Origin: Aeromicrobium sp. Root472D3
GTDB taxonomy: Bacteria; Actinomycetota; Actinomycetes; Propionibacteriales; Nocardioidaceae
NCBI RefSeq assembly: GCF_001426485.1
Contig: NZ_LMET01000001.1
Span: forward strand, 660,675 to 724,674
Length of the DNA stretch: 64,000 bases
Direction: 5' to 3'
This document shows, piece by piece, positions 62,190 to 64,000 of this stretch. A program made the translations under genes and the position numbers. Below the pieces are notes generated by a model, which worked only from the letters and a program-made list of their open reading frames with translations, was not told the DNA's origin and searched no databases. Each line of letters begins with the position of its first letter. Positions within the stretch are counted from its first letter, which is position 1.

Positions 62190-63578
62190 ATGGACTCCTT
62201 CAGCATCGCCACCGCGGCGTACATCGTCGCCTCGCTCCTGTTCATCCTGTCGCTCGCCGGCCTGTCGAAGCACGAGACCGCCTCGCAGGGCGTCCTGTTC
62301 GGCATCTCGGGCATGGCGATCGCGCTCGTCGCGACGTTCATCGTGGTCGCCGACGTCGCCGACACGACCTCGGTCGTCCTGCTGCTGATCGCCGTGGCCA
62401 TCGGCGCCGCGATCGGCCTGTGGCGCGCCCGGGTGGTCGAGATGACCGGCATGCCCGAGCTCATCGCGCTGCTGCACTCGTTCGTCGGCCTGGCCGCCGT
62501 GCTGGTGGGCTGGAACGGCTACCTCGAGCACGGCTACTTCGAGCTCCAGTCGCTCGAGGACATCCACAACGCCGAGGTGTTCGTCGGCGTGTTCATCGGC
62601 GCCGTGACGTTCACGGGCTCGATCGTCGCGTTCCTCAAGCTGTCGGCCCGCATCAAGAGCACCCCGCTGATGCTGCCGGGCAAGAACTACATCAACCTCG
62701 GCGCCCTCGCGCTGTTCGTCGTCCTGACGATCTGGTTCGTCATCAGCCCCGCGCTGTGGCTGCTGGTCCTCGTCACGATCGTCGCCCTGGCGCTCGGCTG
62801 GCACCTCGTGGCGTCGATCGGCGGCGGCGACATGCCCGTCGTCGTGTCGATGCTCAACTCGTACTCGGGCTGGGCCGCGGCGGCATCGGGCTTCCTGCTC
62901 GACAACGACGCCCTGATCGTCACCGGCGCGCTGGTCGGCTCGTCCGGTGCGTACCTGTCGTATATCATGTGCCAGGCGATGAACCGCTCGTTCATCTCCG
63001 TCATCGCCGGCGGCTTCGGCATCGAGGCCGGGCCCGCCGACGACAAGGACTACGGCGAGCACCGCGAGATCACCGCTGAGGACACCGCCGAGCTGCTGAA
63101 GAACGCGTCCAGCGTCATCATCACGCCCGGCTACGGCATGGCCGTCGCGCAGGCGCAGTACCCCGTCGCCGACCTGGTGCGCAGGCTGCGCGAGCGGGGG
63201 GTCGAGGTGCGCTTCGGCATCCACCCCGTCGCCGGCCGGCTGCCGGGGCACATGAACGTCCTGCTGGCCGAGGCCAAGGTGCCGTACGACATCGTGCTCG
63301 AGATGGACGAGATCAACGACGACTTCAAGGACACCTCGGTCGTCCTGGTCATTGGCGCCAACGACACCGTCAACCCCGCCGCGACCGAGGACCCGTCCTC
63401 GCCGATCGCCGGGATGCCGGTGCTGACGGTGTGGGAGGCGTCGGACGTCGTGATCTTCAAGCGGTCGATGGCCACGGGCTACGCCGGCGTCCAGAACCCG
63501 CTGTTCTTCCGCGACAACTCGCAGATGCTGTTCGGCGACGCCAAGGAGCGGGTCGAGGACATCCTGAAGGCGCTGTAG
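62190..63578 (+). CDS. pntB: NAD(P) transhydrogenase subunit beta
   Basis: A protein of 462 residues from ATG 62190. Eight or nine membrane helices fill residues 5-255 (proton channel); [51 protein letters not shown] is conserved. The soluble NADP domain III (about 290-462) has [64 protein letters not shown] and [15 protein letters not shown], the full set. It works in the membrane with PntA. Confidence 0.97.
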   Translation: MDSFSIATAAYIVASLLFILSLAGLSKHETASQGVLFGISGMAIALVATFIVVADVADTTSVVLLLIAVAIGAAIGLWRARVVEMTGMPELIALLHSFVGLAAVLVGWNGYLEHGYFELQSLEDIHNAEVFVGVFIGAVTFTGSIVAFLKLSARIKSTPLMLPGKNYINLGALALFVVLTIWFVISPALWLLVLVTIVALALGWHLVASIGGGDMPVVVSMLNSYSGWAAAASGFLLDNDALIVTGALVGSSGAYLSYIMCQAMNRSFISVIAGGFGIEAGPADDKDYGEHREITAEDTAELLKNASSVIITPGYGMAVAQAQYPVADLVRRLRERGVEVRFGIHPVAGRLPGHMNVLLAEAKVPYDIVLEMDEINDDFKDTSVVLVIGANDTVNPAATEDPSSPIAGMPVLTVWEASDVVIFKRSMATGYAGVQNPLFFRDNSQMLFGDAKERVEDILKAL

Positions 63579-63616
63579 GTCACACGTCGCGGAGTCGTCG
63601 CGGGGTCAGGTCCTGA

Positions 63617-63631
63617 CATACCCTCGGTATG
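63617..63631. promoter_or_regulatory. Operator-like palindrome CATACC-CTC-GGTATG
   Basis: Perfect 6-bp arms around three bases, 34 bases before the small membrane protein's start and 39 bases after pntB. The core ATACC-N3-GGTAT is shared with the SDR operator at 58661. Confidence 0.5.
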
Positions 63632-63664
63632 GAGGGAGTTCGCCCCACGATGCAGGAGCACTCC

Positions 63665-63778
63665 ATGGACAAGACCCAGTACGACCGACCCGACGACACC
63701 AAGGGAAGCCGGGGACTCATCTTCCTCGGCATGGCGATCGTGGTGATCGGCGTCTTCTACTTCGGCTACTACCGCTGA
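63665..63778 (+). CDS. 37-residue single-span membrane protein
   Basis: From ATG 63665, with AGGAG seven bases upstream. The sequence has an acidic/basic N-terminus (MDKTQYDRPDDTKGSR) and one membrane helix (GLIFLGMAIVVIGVFYF), ending GYYR. The strong ribosome binding site and third-base bias support it. The TGA overlaps the first bases of a repeat fragment. Its position behind pntAB could make it an accessory of the transhydrogenase, but the operator between them suggests its own promoter. Confidence 0.65.
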   Translation: MDKTQYDRPDDTKGSRGLIFLGMAIVVIGVFYFGYYR

Positions 63779-64000
63779 GGCGACGTGACGTAAGTCTGAT
63801 CGCCGCGGGCTTCGCCCTCACCCGCTGCGCTCCCTAGCGAACGACCACTCGGTCGCCAGGGAGGCCGCTTGCGGCCGAGCGTGAGCGCAGCGAGGCGACG
63901 GAACGCAAGCCTTCACGCTGTGGTTCGCCTCGGGCTTCGCCCTCACGGGCCCCCACTCGCTGCGCTCGCGGGAGGTACCCCCAGCTCCGCTCCCTGGCGA
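63777..64000. repeat. Repeat cluster D: one fragment and one long unit, cut by the window end
   Basis: A fragment lacking its left end spans 63777-63840. A unit begins TCGCCAGGGA at 63853 and ends at 64000 with TCCCTGGCGA; it carries the nested module at about 63947-63985 in its right arm. More copies may follow outside the window. Confidence 0.9.

Overview
The window looks like a chromosomal segment of a high-GC actinobacterium. Nearly every codon ends in G or C. Gene content (Ku with LigD-Pol, MmyB-type and GAF-ANTAR regulators, EspC/WXG100-like proteins, GTP-type PEPCK, a SigB/SigF-type sigma factor, DHA2 exporters) fits Propionibacteriales, and I would guess Nocardioidaceae/Aeromicrobium-like. 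That placement is inference, not a search result. About 60 protein genes, one tRNA, one riboswitch and four clusters of a palindromic repeat are supported. No insertion sequence, prophage, CRISPR array or rRNA was seen.

Layout. 1-2.2 kb: two tandem DHA2 transporters ending in a double inverted-repeat element. 2.2-3.8 kb: a less GC-biased pair of secreted proteins, one a metzincin protease. 3.8-8.5 kb: a CDP-glycerol transferase-like enzyme, an SDR, a nucleoside phosphorylase, a flavin oxidoreductase and a tautomerase. 8.5-12.6 kb: a GIY-YIG nuclease gene set between clusters of 128-bp palindromic repeats, then a secreted GH92 mannosidase and a third cluster. 12.6-24 kb: ppc, a CBS protein, an MmyB regulator with its divergent SDR, a quinone oxidoreductase, a gene remnant, pckG, an S55-like secreted protein and tRNA-Arg. 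24-30.6 kb: small unknown genes, a cobalamin-riboswitch-controlled BtuFCD uptake operon and a two-gene ABC exporter. 30.7-33.7 kb: a translationally coupled EspC-like / lipase / unknown / lipoprotein operon that resembles an orphan type VII effector-immunity cassette. 33.8-42 kb: a second, divergent PEPCK, a cyclic-nucleotide-binding protein facing an adenylate cyclase, TetR with a DHA2 pump, a NUDIX enzyme and a cyclase-family hydrolase.

41.6-50 kb is a stress and light block: a bacteriophytochrome-PP2C phosphatase with an STAS antagonist, a DksA-like protein, LigD-Pol, a SigB/SigF sigma factor, a GAF-ANTAR regulator and Ku. Two exact GTTT-N15-GGGTAC promoters flank the sigma gene and two weaker ones lie elsewhere, so the sigma factor, light-sensing partner switch and end-joining enzymes may form one circuit. 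50-57 kb holds an acyltransferase, a Pr6Pr protein and GABA catabolism (gabT, gabD, a second SSADH, a LysR regulator). 57-64 kb holds ACT, SDR, DUF4180, MenB, a lipoprotein, the pntAB transhydrogenase, a 37-residue membrane protein and a fourth repeat cluster running off the end.

Central carbon metabolism is well represented at the PEP node (ppc plus two pck genes) and in NADPH supply (pntAB).
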